A stretch of DNA of 64,000 nucleotides, taken from positions 1,054,001-1,118,000 of the forward strand of contig NZ_JBHTBR010000005.1 of the NCBI RefSeq assembly GCF_042665075.1, given 5' to 3'. This DNA comes from Hirschia litorea (lineage in GTDB: Bacteria; Pseudomonadota; Alphaproteobacteria; Caulobacterales; Hyphomonadaceae). The translations under genes were made by a program, and so were the position numbers. Positions 32,841-42,373 of the stretch are shown here, piece by piece (the first letter of the stretch is position 1; every line of letters begins with the position of its first letter). The notes below the pieces were generated by a model, which was not told where the DNA came from, did not search any database, and was given only the letters and a program-made list of their open reading frames with translations.

Positions 32841-35800
32841 ATGAGGAGACCGAGGCAGATTAGGGCATTTGCATGCTTTGTTGTCGCGGCGCAATTGGCA
32901 GTTATGTCTGCCTCTGCACAAAGCGTTGATACTCGATACGAGTTTAGTATCGACGGGGGGACGCTTGGCTCGGTGATGGATACAGTCCATGAAATCACCG
33001 GAGTTGAACTTTTATTCTCTAATGATTTGGTGCCGGTTGATGGGCTTAACCCCGTCAAAGGTCAGTTTACTGTCACTGAAGCTCTGGAAATCATGCTCCA
33101 GGGGACGGGTCTTTCTAGTGGTCTCACTGAGCGCGGGATGGTTGTCATCACGCGTAAGACAGGTGCGAAAGCGCCGTTCGGGGAGACAGAAGACGTGAAT
33201 AAACAAATTAGACAATCATTACTGGCAGGGGCAGCCGCAGCTGCTGTGACATTGGGGCATCAACAAGCCCTAGCGCAGGAAGCGCCAGAGCAAGTTGTAG
33301 CTGATACTGAGCGTAAGCTCGATACAATTGTGATTACTGGTATCCGCGCCAGTCTTGAGCAGGCCGTTGATAAAAAACGTAATTCCAATGTAATTGCAGA
33401 TGTGATTAGCGCGACTGATTTGGGCCGTTTCCCAGATGAGAATGTCGCAGAATCTCTACAGCGCGTGACGGGTGTTCAGATACAACGTTTGCGCGGTGAA
33501 GGCTCCCGCGTAAGTATTCGTGGTTTGCCGCCCGTATTTACCTCAACCACATTGAATGGTCGCAATCTGGCATCGGCATTTGCGCTTAACAATCTTGAAG
33601 CGGCATCGCGTAGTTTTGAGTTTTCTGCTCTGCCGTCTGAATTTGTGAATTCGTTGGAAGTGTACAAATCACCTATGGCCTCCATCCAAGAGGGGGGGCT
33701 GTCTGGGACTGTGATTATTCGTACGCCTAGCCCCTTAGATATTGGAAAGCGCCAAATTTCGCTTTCAGCTCAAGGGGCGCACGAGTCTAACTCTGGAGAA
33801 ATTGCACCACGCGTTGCCGGCATTTATTCGGATGTGTTCGCCGACGGTAAAGTGGGTGTGACGTTTGGTGGAGCATTCTCTCAACGCGATTCAGAATCTC
33901 ACGCTACGCTGAGCCGTGGTTTCCGTAAATCTCGTGAATATACTCAGAACATTCTTCTTCTTGAGCGTTTTGAAGAAGAAAAAGAACGTATGAGTTTGCT
34001 CGGTAAAGTGGAGTGGGAACCTGTTGACAGTATGAGACTGTATGCAGATGCCTTCTATACTAGCCTTGATAACACTTCAGTGCGCTCTGCTGCTGCGTAT
34101 AACTTTGGAAACACAATTGGGCGTGTACGTCCGGGATCTCCTGAACAAAAAGTTCCAGAACTTACACAGCAAGAGAATGTAAATGGCACTTTGCTGCACA
34201 CAAAACTTGGACTGACGAATGTTGAAATGCGTCCAGGTGGGCGTGTGCAAGTGCGTGATGGTGAAACGCTGGGAGTTTCAACGGGCGGTAAATATGAAGT
34301 TGGTGACTGGCAGTTCTCTGGTGAGATTGGTTTTTCAACTTCAGAGCAATCCGCAGATGGACTAAATTTGCTAACTCGTGGTTATATTCCACAGGCGGCA
34401 TATGATGCGACAGTAGATAGTGATGTATCTAGCCTCATTCTTGATGAGGCTTCTCAAGCATATGCGGATGATCCAAACAATTATGAATTCTTGAACTTTT
34501 TTGGTGAGTTCGGAAGCAAGATTGAAGATGAAATCTTTAATGCTAAATTTGATGCCACACGCGATTTAGACCTTGGCTTTGAAAGCGCATTTAAATTTGG
34601 TGCCGCATTTTCTGAACAAAATCAGACAGGTATATATCGTAGATTAGATATTAATCAGGATGTTATCGCGGACTTGCTCAATCTATCACGCAATGAGGCT
34701 GGTAATTACTCTGCAGCATCGCTCGTAGAGCTCGTGGATGCGGGCGGTGGTAGTTTCCTCGATGCGTATGAAGGTGGAGCGCGTGTCCCATCGTTATTTA
34801 TGGGATCCCGTGCGCGTGATATTGTGAACTCACTTGATCGCGGTACGTTGGCGCAATTGGGTACAGTGTCTGAAGATACTGCTGCTGCGATTGATGTGAC
34901 TGAGAAAATCATGTCCGTATATGGGCAAATGGATTTCGCTTCTAATGATCACCGCATTTCTGGTAATTTCGGTGTGCGATTGGTCAATACAGATCAAACG
35001 ACGCGTGGATTTGCGCCCGACCTTACAGGCATCACGATAGAGCCAGATGGAGGGGCTTTGATTAAAATACCGCCGGGTGCTCCGGTGACAGTGAGCAGGG
35101 ATTATCTTGATATTCTTCCATCTGCTAACCTTCAGATCGAATTGACAGATGATCTTGTGGCGCGTGTGGCAGCATCGCGCACTATGGCACGACCAAACCT
35201 TGGTCAGATTTCGCCGTCGACAACAGCAAGCAATGTTCCGCCAACGATCAATAGAAACAACCCAATGCTAGACCCGTTCCGGTCCAACAATTTTGATATG
35301 GCATTGGAGTGGTATTTTGATGATGCATCGATTTTGTCAGCAACTTTCTTCCACAAAGATCTGGTGTCGCTGATTGAAAAAGATACGAGCATTGAGAATT
35401 TGACAATCACAGAAATTCTTGGAGATGGGACACGTAACCAGATTTCCGAAGAGTTTATCGTCAATTCGATTGTGAATGGTGACGGTGTGAATGTGCAAGG
35501 GGTAGAGCTTACTTTCCAGCATAGTTTCAGTAACTTGCCGGGATTGTTAGCCAATACAGGCGCATTGTTGAACTACACCTATATTGATAATTCCGATCCA
35601 GATAAAGTTGTGGGTGCATCTGCAAACAACTTTAACGCTAGCGGTTATTATGAAGGCGATCACTTGTCCTTGCGTTTGTCTTACACATGGAGAGACGAGT
35701 ATCTTGTCAATGATGGTGCGCAAGAAGGCTTTGGTCAGTTCATCGAGGCTGGCGGTGTGCTGGATGGAAACATTACCTATGACATCAACGAGAATTTCTC

Positions 35801-35924
35801 GATGGTCTTGGAAGGTATAAACCTGCTTGATGAGCCGATTGGATCATTTGACGGCAATGGTTTCCCAGCTGTTTTTGAAGACAATGGTCGCCGTATACTC
35901 TTTGGTGCAAAGGCCAAATTCTAA
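32841..35924 (+). CDS. TonB-dependent transducer receptor with STN domain
   Basis: This 1027-residue outer-membrane receptor starts with MRRPRQIRAFACFVVAAQL..SASAQ. An STN signalling domain at about 28-100 follows, then TonB-box region DTIVITG, plug (VAESLQRVTGVQIQRLRGEG) and a beta-barrel ending in F. The ATG at 32841 gives a good signal peptide; 32784 would add 19 residues. Between STN and TonB box lies a second signal-like stretch (SLLAGAAAAAVTLGHQQALA, then Q) beginning at an in-frame GTG (33195) with GGGGAG nine bases upstream. It belongs to the FecI-FecR cassette upstream. Confidence 0.9.
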   Translation: MRRPRQIRAFACFVVAAQLAVMSASAQSVDTRYEFSIDGGTLGSVMDTVHEITGVELLFSNDLVPVDGLNPVKGQFTVTEALEIMLQGTGLSSGLTERGMVVITRKTGAKAPFGETEDVNKQIRQSLLAGAAAAAVTLGHQQALAQEAPEQVVADTERKLDTIVITGIRASLEQAVDKKRNSNVIADVISATDLGRFPDENVAESLQRVTGVQIQRLRGEGSRVSIRGLPPVFTSTTLNGRNLASAFALNNLEAASRSFEFSALPSEFVNSLEVYKSPMASIQEGGLSGTVIIRTPSPLDIGKRQISLSAQGAHESNSGEIAPRVAGIYSDVFADGKVGVTFGGAFSQRDSESHATLSRGFRKSREYTQNILLLERFEEEKERMSLLGKVEWEPVDSMRLYADAFYTSLDNTSVRSAAAYNFGNTIGRVRPGSPEQKVPELTQQENVNGTLLHTKLGLTNVEMRPGGRVQVRDGETLGVSTGGKYEVGDWQFSGEIGFSTSEQSADGLNLLTRGYIPQAAYDATVDSDVSSLILDEASQAYADDPNNYEFLNFFGEFGSKIEDEIFNAKFDATRDLDLGFESAFKFGAAFSEQNQTGIYRRLDINQDVIADLLNLSRNEAGNYSAASLVELVDAGGGSFLDAYEGGARVPSLFMGSRARDIVNSLDRGTLAQLGTVSEDTAAAIDVTEKIMSVYGQMDFASNDHRISGNFGVRLVNTDQTTRGFAPDLTGITIEPDGGALIKIPPGAPVTVSRDYLDILPSANLQIELTDDLVARVAASRTMARPNLGQISPSTTASNVPPTINRNNPMLDPFRSNNFDMALEWYFDDASILSATFFHKDLVSLIEKDTSIENLTITEILGDGTRNQISEEFIVNSIVNGDGVNVQGVELTFQHSFSNLPGLLANTGALLNYTYIDNSDPDKVVGASANNFNASGYYEGDHLSLRLSYTWRDEYLVNDGAQEGFGQFIEAGGVLDGNITYDINENFSMVLEGINLLDEPIGSFDGNGFPAVFEDNGRRILFGAKAKF

Positions 35925-35931
35925 AGCATAC

Positions 35932-35961
35932 AGCGTCGCCTCTAATAGTAGGGGCGGCGCT
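35932..35961 (+). terminator. Terminator after transducer receptor 1
   Basis: Stem AGCGtCGCCt/gGGGCGgCGCT followed by atcattttt. Confidence 0.75.
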
Positions 35962-36218
35962 ATCATTTTTAATTTAAAAACTCCTCCTAGACTTTTAAAC
36001 ATCCTAATTCCCGCTTTAGCTCAAGACATTGAGACAGGGCGGGATTTTTTTGTGCAATATTGTCGGAATATGAGCGGTGCTTTTGGAGGCAAGGTCGTGC
36101 GCTGACTAGGGGCTGGTATAGCAGCGATATATGCCAAGGTATGGTCTGGTGTCATGCTGGTGCGCACGTGCAGGGTGGGTAGTTAATGGTCGCAGTAGAA
36201 CAGCTTGAGCTTAGGTGC
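35962..36218. other. Intergenic region with second hairpin, otherwise empty
   Basis: A second hairpin (TCCCGC/GCGGGA with inner CTCA/TGAG, 36009-36044) ends in a seven-T run and acts as backup terminator. Beyond it no gene or signal is recognisable up to the sulfatase terminator. Confidence 0.55.
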
Positions 36219-36250
36219 AAAAACGCCCCGAATTTACATTCGAGGCGTTT
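36219..36250 (-). terminator. Terminator of sulfatase gene
   Basis: Stem AAACGCCcCGAAT/ATTCGaGGCGTTT with a 4-base loop; on the minus strand it is followed by TTTGCACC after a T-run. Confidence 0.8.
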
Positions 36251-36275
36251 AATGAGTTTCGTTTTTTGTGTGCGG

Positions 36276-38066
36276 TTAGTCTAAATCAGTACGTACCACA
36301 TCTACAAATAATGGACCTTCTGCAAGACGCTCTATTTTCAGGTAAGCATGGAAGTTTCCTTCAGACGCGGGCAGGGTGACATTTTTGAACATCACATGTT
36401 TTTGGCCTGCTTTGATAGGCTGTTGAAGGTGTAGGTCGTGATATTGCAAATGTGCAATGCCGTCTTTTTCAGTTTTTGGCAGGTCTAAGGACACATCATA
36501 CTGTCCGGCTTCTGTTTTGACGCGCCAATGGCCCAAATTGTTGGTGACGTTTACGCGTGGACCACCCCAGTCAAATTGGGAGAGGTTTACCGCTGGGGCC
36601 TGCTTGCTTCCAAGGTGGATGCGTTGAATGCCTTTGGCGTCACGTTCTTCTGTGACTTCATCAAACCACGCCTCATATTGTGCTAGATATTCTTCGACAA
36701 TTTCAGGGTGATCTGCCGCAATATTGATGCGTTCGCTTGGGTCGTTTTCTAGATCGTAAAGTTCCAGATTGGCGAGCACTTGTTCAAGTTCATCATCCGT
36801 AGGTTGGAAGAGGATTCCATGCGGGAAATCATGTGGGCTAATGAGTTTGTATTTTTGACCGCGTACGGTGAAGTGCATGTATTTAAATGGGGTCGGTCCG
36901 TAATGCATTTGGACGAAGAAATTTCGGTCATCCAATGTTGTATCTTCTTCTTGCTTCCATACAGGAAGAAGTGATTTTCCGTCTATTTCCAAATTGTCTG
37001 GAATATCAATGTCGGCCGCGTCTAGTAGCGTAGGCATGATATCAATCATCGTGCCCATTGTGTCTGTTTTAATGCCCTTATCGAGCACGCCCGGCCAGCT
37101 TACAAAAAACGGAACGCGGATACCATTGTCATACACGCTGGTTTTCGTGCCGCGTAGATTTGCAACCCAGCGACCAGGGTAGGAGTCGTTTTTCGTGCGG
37201 CGGTCCCTTGGGCCATTGTCGGACATGAAAATGACAATAGTGTCTTTTTCAATGCCTGCATCTTTCACCTTTTTTAGAACCCGTCCCACATTGTAATCAA
37301 TGCTTTCAATCATACCGAAAGTGAGGGCGTTGTCTTCGTGTAATCCCATTTTACGGAAGCGGTCTGCCAGAGAATCTGGAACTTGCAATGGGAAGTGGGG
37401 AAGGTTGGTTGCAAGATAGACAAGGAAAGGTTTGTCCTCGTCTTTTTTCTCGTCAATGAAATCGAGCGCAGCTTCTGTAAAAATATCGTCGACATAGCCT
37501 TCGTATTTCGTCGAGACATTATTGTGCTCAAGGATGGGATCAAAATAAGTGTTGCCGGCAGGCCCGGCCGCTTGGCCGATACCGCCACCCTTGTGAACGA
37601 GCGCTTCTTCAAACCCTTGGTCAGTTGGGCGCATCGGGTAGTTATCCCCGATATGCCATTTGCCGAAAATTCCTGTGCTATAACCATTGTCGCGTAAAAT
37701 TTCAGCGAGTGTAACTTCTGAGGCATTCATCAAGTGATCAACTTGAGTCACGGCTGTGACGCCTGTTCGGTAAGGGTATCGCCCCGTCATTAAGCCAGCA
37801 CGTGTGGCTGAACAATTTGGGTAGGTAATGAAGGTGTCCATTTCTAAGCCTTGTTTACCGATCTTCTCGATATTGGGCGTTTTTAGATATGGATTGCCAT
37901 GCGCGCCTAAATCACCATAGCCCTGATCATCAGACATCATAATGATGATGTTTGGTTTTCCTTCAGCATTCGCAGACGTGAAGGCTGTGCTCGCTAACAG
38001 GGCGGAGGTGAGGGCGAAGCCGGATAAAAGTTTAGAGAACGTGCTTTTGTTTTTGATATCGGTCAT
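36276..38066 (-). CDS. Family S1 sulfatase with C-S-A-T-R active site
   Basis: This 596-residue secreted arylsulfatase-type enzyme has a signal peptide ending TSANA at residue 34. Metal ligands are in MMSDDQGYGDLG (45-55). The catalytic Cys85 in CSATRAGLMTGRYPYRTG must be oxidised to formylglycine, and FMSDNGPRDRR holds the distal ligands. The usual signature is C-x-P-x-R; here Ala replaces Pro. A C-terminal beta domain follows residue 440. It likely removes sulfate from an algal polysaccharide. It lies 65 bases after the ACS-family MFS gene. Confidence 0.9.
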   Translation of the reverse strand: MTDIKNKSTFSKLLSGFALTSALLASTAFTSANAEGKPNIIIMMSDDQGYGDLGAHGNPYLKTPNIEKIGKQGLEMDTFITYPNCSATRAGLMTGRYPYRTGVTAVTQVDHLMNASEVTLAEILRDNGYSTGIFGKWHIGDNYPMRPTDQGFEEALVHKGGGIGQAAGPAGNTYFDPILEHNNVSTKYEGYVDDIFTEAALDFIDEKKDEDKPFLVYLATNLPHFPLQVPDSLADRFRKMGLHEDNALTFGMIESIDYNVGRVLKKVKDAGIEKDTIVIFMSDNGPRDRRTKNDSYPGRWVANLRGTKTSVYDNGIRVPFFVSWPGVLDKGIKTDTMGTMIDIMPTLLDAADIDIPDNLEIDGKSLLPVWKQEEDTTLDDRNFFVQMHYGPTPFKYMHFTVRGQKYKLISPHDFPHGILFQPTDDELEQVLANLELYDLENDPSERINIAADHPEIVEEYLAQYEAWFDEVTEERDAKGIQRIHLGSKQAPAVNLSQFDWGGPRVNVTNNLGHWRVKTEAGQYDVSLDLPKTEKDGIAHLQYHDLHLQQPIKAGQKHVMFKNVTLPASEGNFHAYLKIERLAEGPLFVDVVRTDLD

Positions 38067-38131
38067 TTGGAAATGTCCTTAATTCAAGAATGAGAATTGA
38101 TGCAGCACTTTGCGCTGACAATTTTGGGGAG

Positions 38132-39469
38132 CTATCCTTTAGGAACGATGCGTTCCACTTTTCCAACAAGGAAAAGATAGCTACACGTGCCGATAAGACC
38201 CAAGCTGGCGACGAAGACGAGCGCAGGCTCGAATTGACCGCCCTTTGCGAGGACGCCGATGGCATAGGGAATGACAAAGGCGGAAAGTCCACCAATGAAA
38301 TTAAAGGTGCCGCCCACAAGACCAACTTTGCCTTGCGGCGCTAGAAGAGACACAAAAACCCACGCAATCGAAGCGAGACCAATGCCGAAAAAGGCAAGGG
38401 ACATAAACGCCATAATCCAGAATGTGCTTTCAGTATAATTTGCACCGATAATGGATGTGGAGAGCAACATGCCCAAAATAATAGGTGATTTGCGCGCAAC
38501 TTCTTTTGATAGTCCGCTCTTTACGAGGAAGTCTGAGCTAAACCCAGATAACAAAATGCCGATAAAGGCAGCGATAAAGGGCAGGGATGCAAGATAACCT
38601 GATTTGATGAAATCAAGGCCGCGATAATCGACGAGATATTTGGGAAACCATGTCATGAAGAAAATGGTTACGCCGCCTAAGCAGAATTGCCCGATATAGA
38701 TTCCCCAGAGCTTTCTGTGGATGAGGGTTTGTTTCAGGTCGCCCCAATTGAACCCTTTTCCTTTGGTCTTGTCGGTCGCTGGCTTTACCTCGTCTTTATT
38801 ATACCCACCACCATCAGAGATGATTTTCAATTCTGCGTCATTTACACCCTTGTGTTCATCGGGATCGCGATAGAAGAAATACCAAATTACGCCCCAAACA
38901 ATGCCGACGAGTCCGGAAATGATGAACAGACCCCGCCAACCATATTGGGCTTGAATGAGGGTAAGGACTGGCATGAGGAACGCTATTCCGAGAAACTGCC
39001 CTGATGTGTAAATTCCAATCGCTGATGCGCGCTCGTTTTCTGGAAACCAGTTGGTCGCAACCTTATTATTGATCGGGTAGGATGGGGCTTCAAAAATACC
39101 AATCGCCCAACGACATCCCATGATGAGAAGAACGGAATTGGCAAAGCCTTGCAGCAGGGTGGCAAGTGACCATCCAATTAGAATAATGGGATAGAGAATG
39201 CGTGACCGCATAAGATCGACAATAACACCGCCGGGAATTTGCGAGATCGAATAAGTGATACCAAAAGCGGCAAATATCGCGCCCATTTGTTCGGAGTTGA
39301 GTTCTAATTCTCCACTCAGCGCAGTTGCGGCAATGGAGAGGTTGGCGCGGTCCATATAGTTTATGACCACGGTGACGAAAATCATTGCGAGGATTGCAAA
39401 GCGTTTTCGAGTTGGTTTTTCACGTGGGGGTGTTTGCGTTGCCGGATTTTCGGCATTTTCAGTCAACAT
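38132..39469 (-). CDS. MFS transporter, ACS family (sugar-acid/hexuronate type)
   Basis: This 445-residue, 12-helix transporter contains NYMDRANLSIAATAL in helix 1 and RWAIGIFEAPSYPINNKVATNWFPENERASA, the anion:cation symporter signature shared with GudP, DgoT and ExuT. It probably imports a sugar acid or modified galactose released by the sulfatase system. An AAACAT-CAT-ATGTTT palindrome lies just upstream and is repeated upstream of the aldehyde dehydrogenase operon and receptor 1. Confidence 0.88.
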   Translation of the reverse strand: MLTENAENPATQTPPREKPTRKRFAILAMIFVTVVINYMDRANLSIAATALSGELELNSEQMGAIFAAFGITYSISQIPGGVIVDLMRSRILYPIILIGWSLATLLQGFANSVLLIMGCRWAIGIFEAPSYPINNKVATNWFPENERASAIGIYTSGQFLGIAFLMPVLTLIQAQYGWRGLFIISGLVGIVWGVIWYFFYRDPDEHKGVNDAELKIISDGGGYNKDEVKPATDKTKGKGFNWGDLKQTLIHRKLWGIYIGQFCLGGVTIFFMTWFPKYLVDYRGLDFIKSGYLASLPFIAAFIGILLSGFSSDFLVKSGLSKEVARKSPIILGMLLSTSIIGANYTESTFWIMAFMSLAFFGIGLASIAWVFVSLLAPQGKVGLVGGTFNFIGGLSAFVIPYAIGVLAKGGQFEPALVFVASLGLIGTCSYLFLVGKVERIVPKG

Positions 39470-39505
39470 TTTCCATCCGCCCTAAATGTTATTATATATT
39501 TTCAA

Positions 39506-39520
39506 AAACATCATATGTTT
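39506..39520. promoter_or_regulatory. Palindromic operator before MFS gene
   Basis: AAACAT-CAT-ATGTTT, 6-base perfect arms, 37 bases upstream of the start. 14 of 15 bases (39507-39521) match 42528-42542. Confidence 0.6.
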
Positions 39521-39690
39521 GCAATATAACACCAATAAATAGTCGCAATTGCAATGGTGGCTGCCCGTTTACGGGTAACAAAAACTTCTCAAAACAGGGG
39601 TATATTTGATGAGGAAAATGAGTTTCAACTGTCGCGTGTGTTAGACCGTGGGTGTGAGTGCGCTTGAGCTTTGATTTCACATAAGAAAAA

Positions 39691-39723
39691 GGCGCACTCG
39701 GCTCAAAAAGAGCTGGGTGCGCC
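39691..39723 (-). terminator. Terminator of enolase-superfamily gene
   Basis: Stem of 14 pairs GGCGCACtCgGCTC/GAGCtGgGTGCGCC with AAAAA loop; on the minus strand it ends in TTTTT. Confidence 0.85.
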
Positions 39724-39769
39724 AAGTTACGGGACATAGTTACAACTAAGTCTACGGGAAAAAAACTGG

Positions 39770-40933
39770 TTAGATTCCGACCTCAAAGTGCTTGATAAAG
39801 GCGGGGTCTGGATCGACGCCGAGACCTGGACCGGTTGGAATTGAGATAGTGCCACCTGATTGTTTAACGCGTTCTTTGACCTTTAGAGGCTCTTTGAGAA
39901 GTTCTTCGCGAAAACGGTTTGGAGTTGTGTCGTATTCTAGCATTGGCTGCACTGGATGCGCCGCGCCCGGAAAGTCGGGGAGGGCGGCGAGTAGGTGTAT
40001 GTTTGTACCGACTGCAACTGCTGAACCCCAAACATGGTTCACAACAGGGACAAAGTGGGCGCGCGCCATTGCGAGGACTTTTTGGTATTCTGTGATGCCG
40101 CCGAGTGCGCAAACTTCGGGCTGGAGAATATCTACGCAGCGATTTTTGATAAGGTCACGGAAACCAAAAGAGGTGAATTCCGCTTCTCCACCCGCAATAT
40201 TCACATCCAATGCTTCGCATAATTCGCGATAGCCTGCATGGTCTTCTGGTGCGACGGGTTCTTCAAACCAATTCACGCCTAATTGCTCACAAGCGCGGCC
40301 AATTGGAATGGCTTCACGTGTTGTATAGGCATGGTTTGCATCAACCATTAGTCCGATATCAGAACCTATAGATTCACGTACTATTTGGATGAGTTCAATA
40401 TCTTCTTTAACGCCAAGGCCGATTTTCATCTTCATGGCTTTAAAACCGCCATCGGCAATCTGTGCGCTATCGCGGGCGAAACGCTCTTTTAGGTCAGGCA
40501 CACGTTGCAACATCATGCCATAGCCATAAACGGGAATTTCAGTACGGAAGGCACCGCCTAGCAACTGGTACACAGGCAGGTTTAAGGCTTTCCCTGCGAT
40601 ATCCCATAGCGCAATATCGACACCGGAAAGTGATTGAATTGGCATGCCTTTTTGGCCATGGTCACGCATTAAGTTATAAGCTTTATGCCAAATAACATCG
40701 CGATCAAGCGGGTTCATTCCAACAATCATCGGCTGGATGACCTGCTCTACGATTGTTTTGTTGGCGAGGGCGATATTCCCCCCTCCGAAACATTCCCCCC
40801 AACCCGTAATGCCTTCGTCAGTGCTTACCTCAACAAGGTGAGCTGTGCGCTTTGTGTAATATTGTTGCGAATAGCCAAGTTCTTCTTCCAGATCGTATTG
40901 AAGGACGTGACTTTGGATTTTTGTGATTTTCAT
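39770..40933 (-). CDS. Mandelate racemase/muconate lactonizing-family enzyme
   Basis: This 387-residue enolase-superfamily enzyme has K168-M-K170 as the KxK base, metal ligands Asp198 (VDAN), Glu224 (FEEP) and Glu250 (GGE), and a mandelate-racemase-type Asp268/His300 dyad (NHVWG). Members dehydrate or cycloisomerise sugar acids. Paired with an aldehyde dehydrogenase 9 bases upstream and near sulfatases, a 3,6-anhydrogalactonate cycloisomerase role is an attractive candidate. Rhamnonate, fuconate or galactonate dehydratase remain possible. No glycoside hydrolase is in the window to decide. Confidence 0.85.
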   Translation of the reverse strand: MKITKIQSHVLQYDLEEELGYSQQYYTKRTAHLVEVSTDEGITGWGECFGGGNIALANKTIVEQVIQPMIVGMNPLDRDVIWHKAYNLMRDHGQKGMPIQSLSGVDIALWDIAGKALNLPVYQLLGGAFRTEIPVYGYGMMLQRVPDLKERFARDSAQIADGGFKAMKMKIGLGVKEDIELIQIVRESIGSDIGLMVDANHAYTTREAIPIGRACEQLGVNWFEEPVAPEDHAGYRELCEALDVNIAGGEAEFTSFGFRDLIKNRCVDILQPEVCALGGITEYQKVLAMARAHFVPVVNHVWGSAVAVGTNIHLLAALPDFPGAAHPVQPMLEYDTTPNRFREELLKEPLKVKERVKQSGGTISIPTGPGLGVDPDPAFIKHFEVGI

Positions 40934-40942
40934 AGCGTTGCC

Positions 40943-42373
40943 CTACTTAATAATAGCGCGGCTAACGCGTTTTGGAGCAAGATATTCGTCAAGCGCAAGG
41001 TGAGAACAATCCACACCAATACCGGATTGTTTAATACCACAATGAGGAAGGTTGATTGCGTATTTGACGCCGTTAATTTGGATTTCACCGAAACGAAGAC
41101 GGGCTGCGAATGAATCTGCGCGATCTTGGTCTTGCGTGAAGATATAGGCTGTCAGGCCTGCATCTGTGTTGTTTGCGATGTCCAGAACGTCTGCTTCGTC
41201 TGTGAACTGCATCAGATTGATAACAGGGCCAAAAACTTCTTCACGACACACGCGCATGTCGTCCGTGACATTGGAAAGCACGGTGGGTGCGTAAAAAGAA
41301 CCTATATCTTGTCCTTCTGGGCGACCACCACCTGCGAGCAGGGTTGCGCCGTTTGCAATCGCGTCTTGAACAAGCCCATCAATGCGCTTCCAAGAGCCTT
41401 CATCAATGACTGGACCCATATCAATATCTTGGTCTTTTCCAAAACCAACTTTTGTCGCTTTTGCGCGCTCAACGATTTTCTGTGTGAAAGCTTCAGCCAC
41501 TTCCGCAGCCACAAATACGCGGTTTGGCGCAACACAAATTTGGCCGGAATTTCCATATTTCAACGCGACAACTGTATCTGCTGCAAGATCAAGGTCTGCA
41601 TCTGCGAATACGAGAACAGGGGCGTTTCCGCCAAGCTCCATAGAGTAGCGTTTGATAGATGTAGAGCCCGCTTTCATAACGTGCAGACCCGTTTGCGTAG
41701 ATCCGATAAGGGTCAACATGGCTGGAATTGTTGACGCGCTGATCAAATCACCGATCTCGCGATTATGTCCGCTAATGATGTTGACGACACCGGCGGGCAA
41801 GCCGATTTTTGCGCACAACTCACCGACAGCATAGGCTGACAATGGGGTTTGCATTGAAGGTTTAATGATGATCGGACAACCTGACGCCATTGCTGGCCCA
41901 AGTTTGTAAGCAAGGTTTAGCAGCGGGAAATTCCACGCCAAGAATGCAGCCACAACACCAATTGGCTCACGCGTGAGCATGTGGGTGTGCGTACCTTCCT
42001 TGTCTTTAAGCTCTTCACCCTTAATCGCCATGATTTCGTCGGCGTAGAAGTTCAAGCTATCTACGAGCATGTCATAATCGTCTTTGGTTGCAGCCCATGG
42101 CTTACCCATTTCGAGGTGAACACATGTGCGCAGGTGGTCTTCATGCTCAATAACTGCGTCGCGTAGCTTGTGCATCCATTTCACACGCTCAGAAGCAGGC
42201 ATGTTGGCCCACATAGGGAATGCTTTATCGGCAGCGTCGAGGGCTGCGAGGGCCGCATCAGCATTGGCTAAAACGATTGTGCCAACTGGAGCTTCTGTTG
42301 CGGGGTTTATGACTTCAAAAACTTCGCCTGCATCTACAAGCTTACCGTCGATATATGGTTGTTTTGCAAACAT
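40943..42373 (-). CDS. NAD(P)-dependent aldehyde dehydrogenase
   Basis: This 476-residue ALDH-superfamily enzyme has oxyanion Asn148 (AWNFP), general base Glu246 (MELGGN) and catalytic Cys280 (GNSGQICVAPN). The C-terminal QINGVKYAINLPHCGIKQSG, then GVDCSHLALDEYL, differs from succinate semialdehyde or betaine aldehyde dehydrogenases. It recalls enzymes that oxidise anhydrogalactose in red-algal polysaccharide loci. It is the first gene of an operon with the enolase-superfamily enzyme, so it would supply the acid that the latter converts. Confidence 0.87.
   Translation of the reverse strand: MFAKQPYIDGKLVDAGEVFEVINPATEAPVGTIVLANADAALAALDAADKAFPMWANMPASERVKWMHKLRDAVIEHEDHLRTCVHLEMGKPWAATKDDYDMLVDSLNFYADEIMAIKGEELKDKEGTHTHMLTREPIGVVAAFLAWNFPLLNLAYKLGPAMASGCPIIIKPSMQTPLSAYAVGELCAKIGLPAGVVNIISGHNREIGDLISASTIPAMLTLIGSTQTGLHVMKAGSTSIKRYSMELGGNAPVLVFADADLDLAADTVVALKYGNSGQICVAPNRVFVAAEVAEAFTQKIVERAKATKVGFGKDQDIDMGPVIDEGSWKRIDGLVQDAIANGATLLAGGGRPEGQDIGSFYAPTVLSNVTDDMRVCREEVFGPVINLMQFTDEADVLDIANNTDAGLTAYIFTQDQDRADSFAARLRFGEIQINGVKYAINLPHCGIKQSGIGVDCSHLALDEYLAPKRVSRAIIK

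Noticed and set aside
38142..38156. GGAACG-ATG-CGTTCC palindrome resembling EcfG elements
   Set aside because: GGAAC and CGTT are only 4 bases apart, not 16-17, and the site codes for the C-terminus of the MFS protein.
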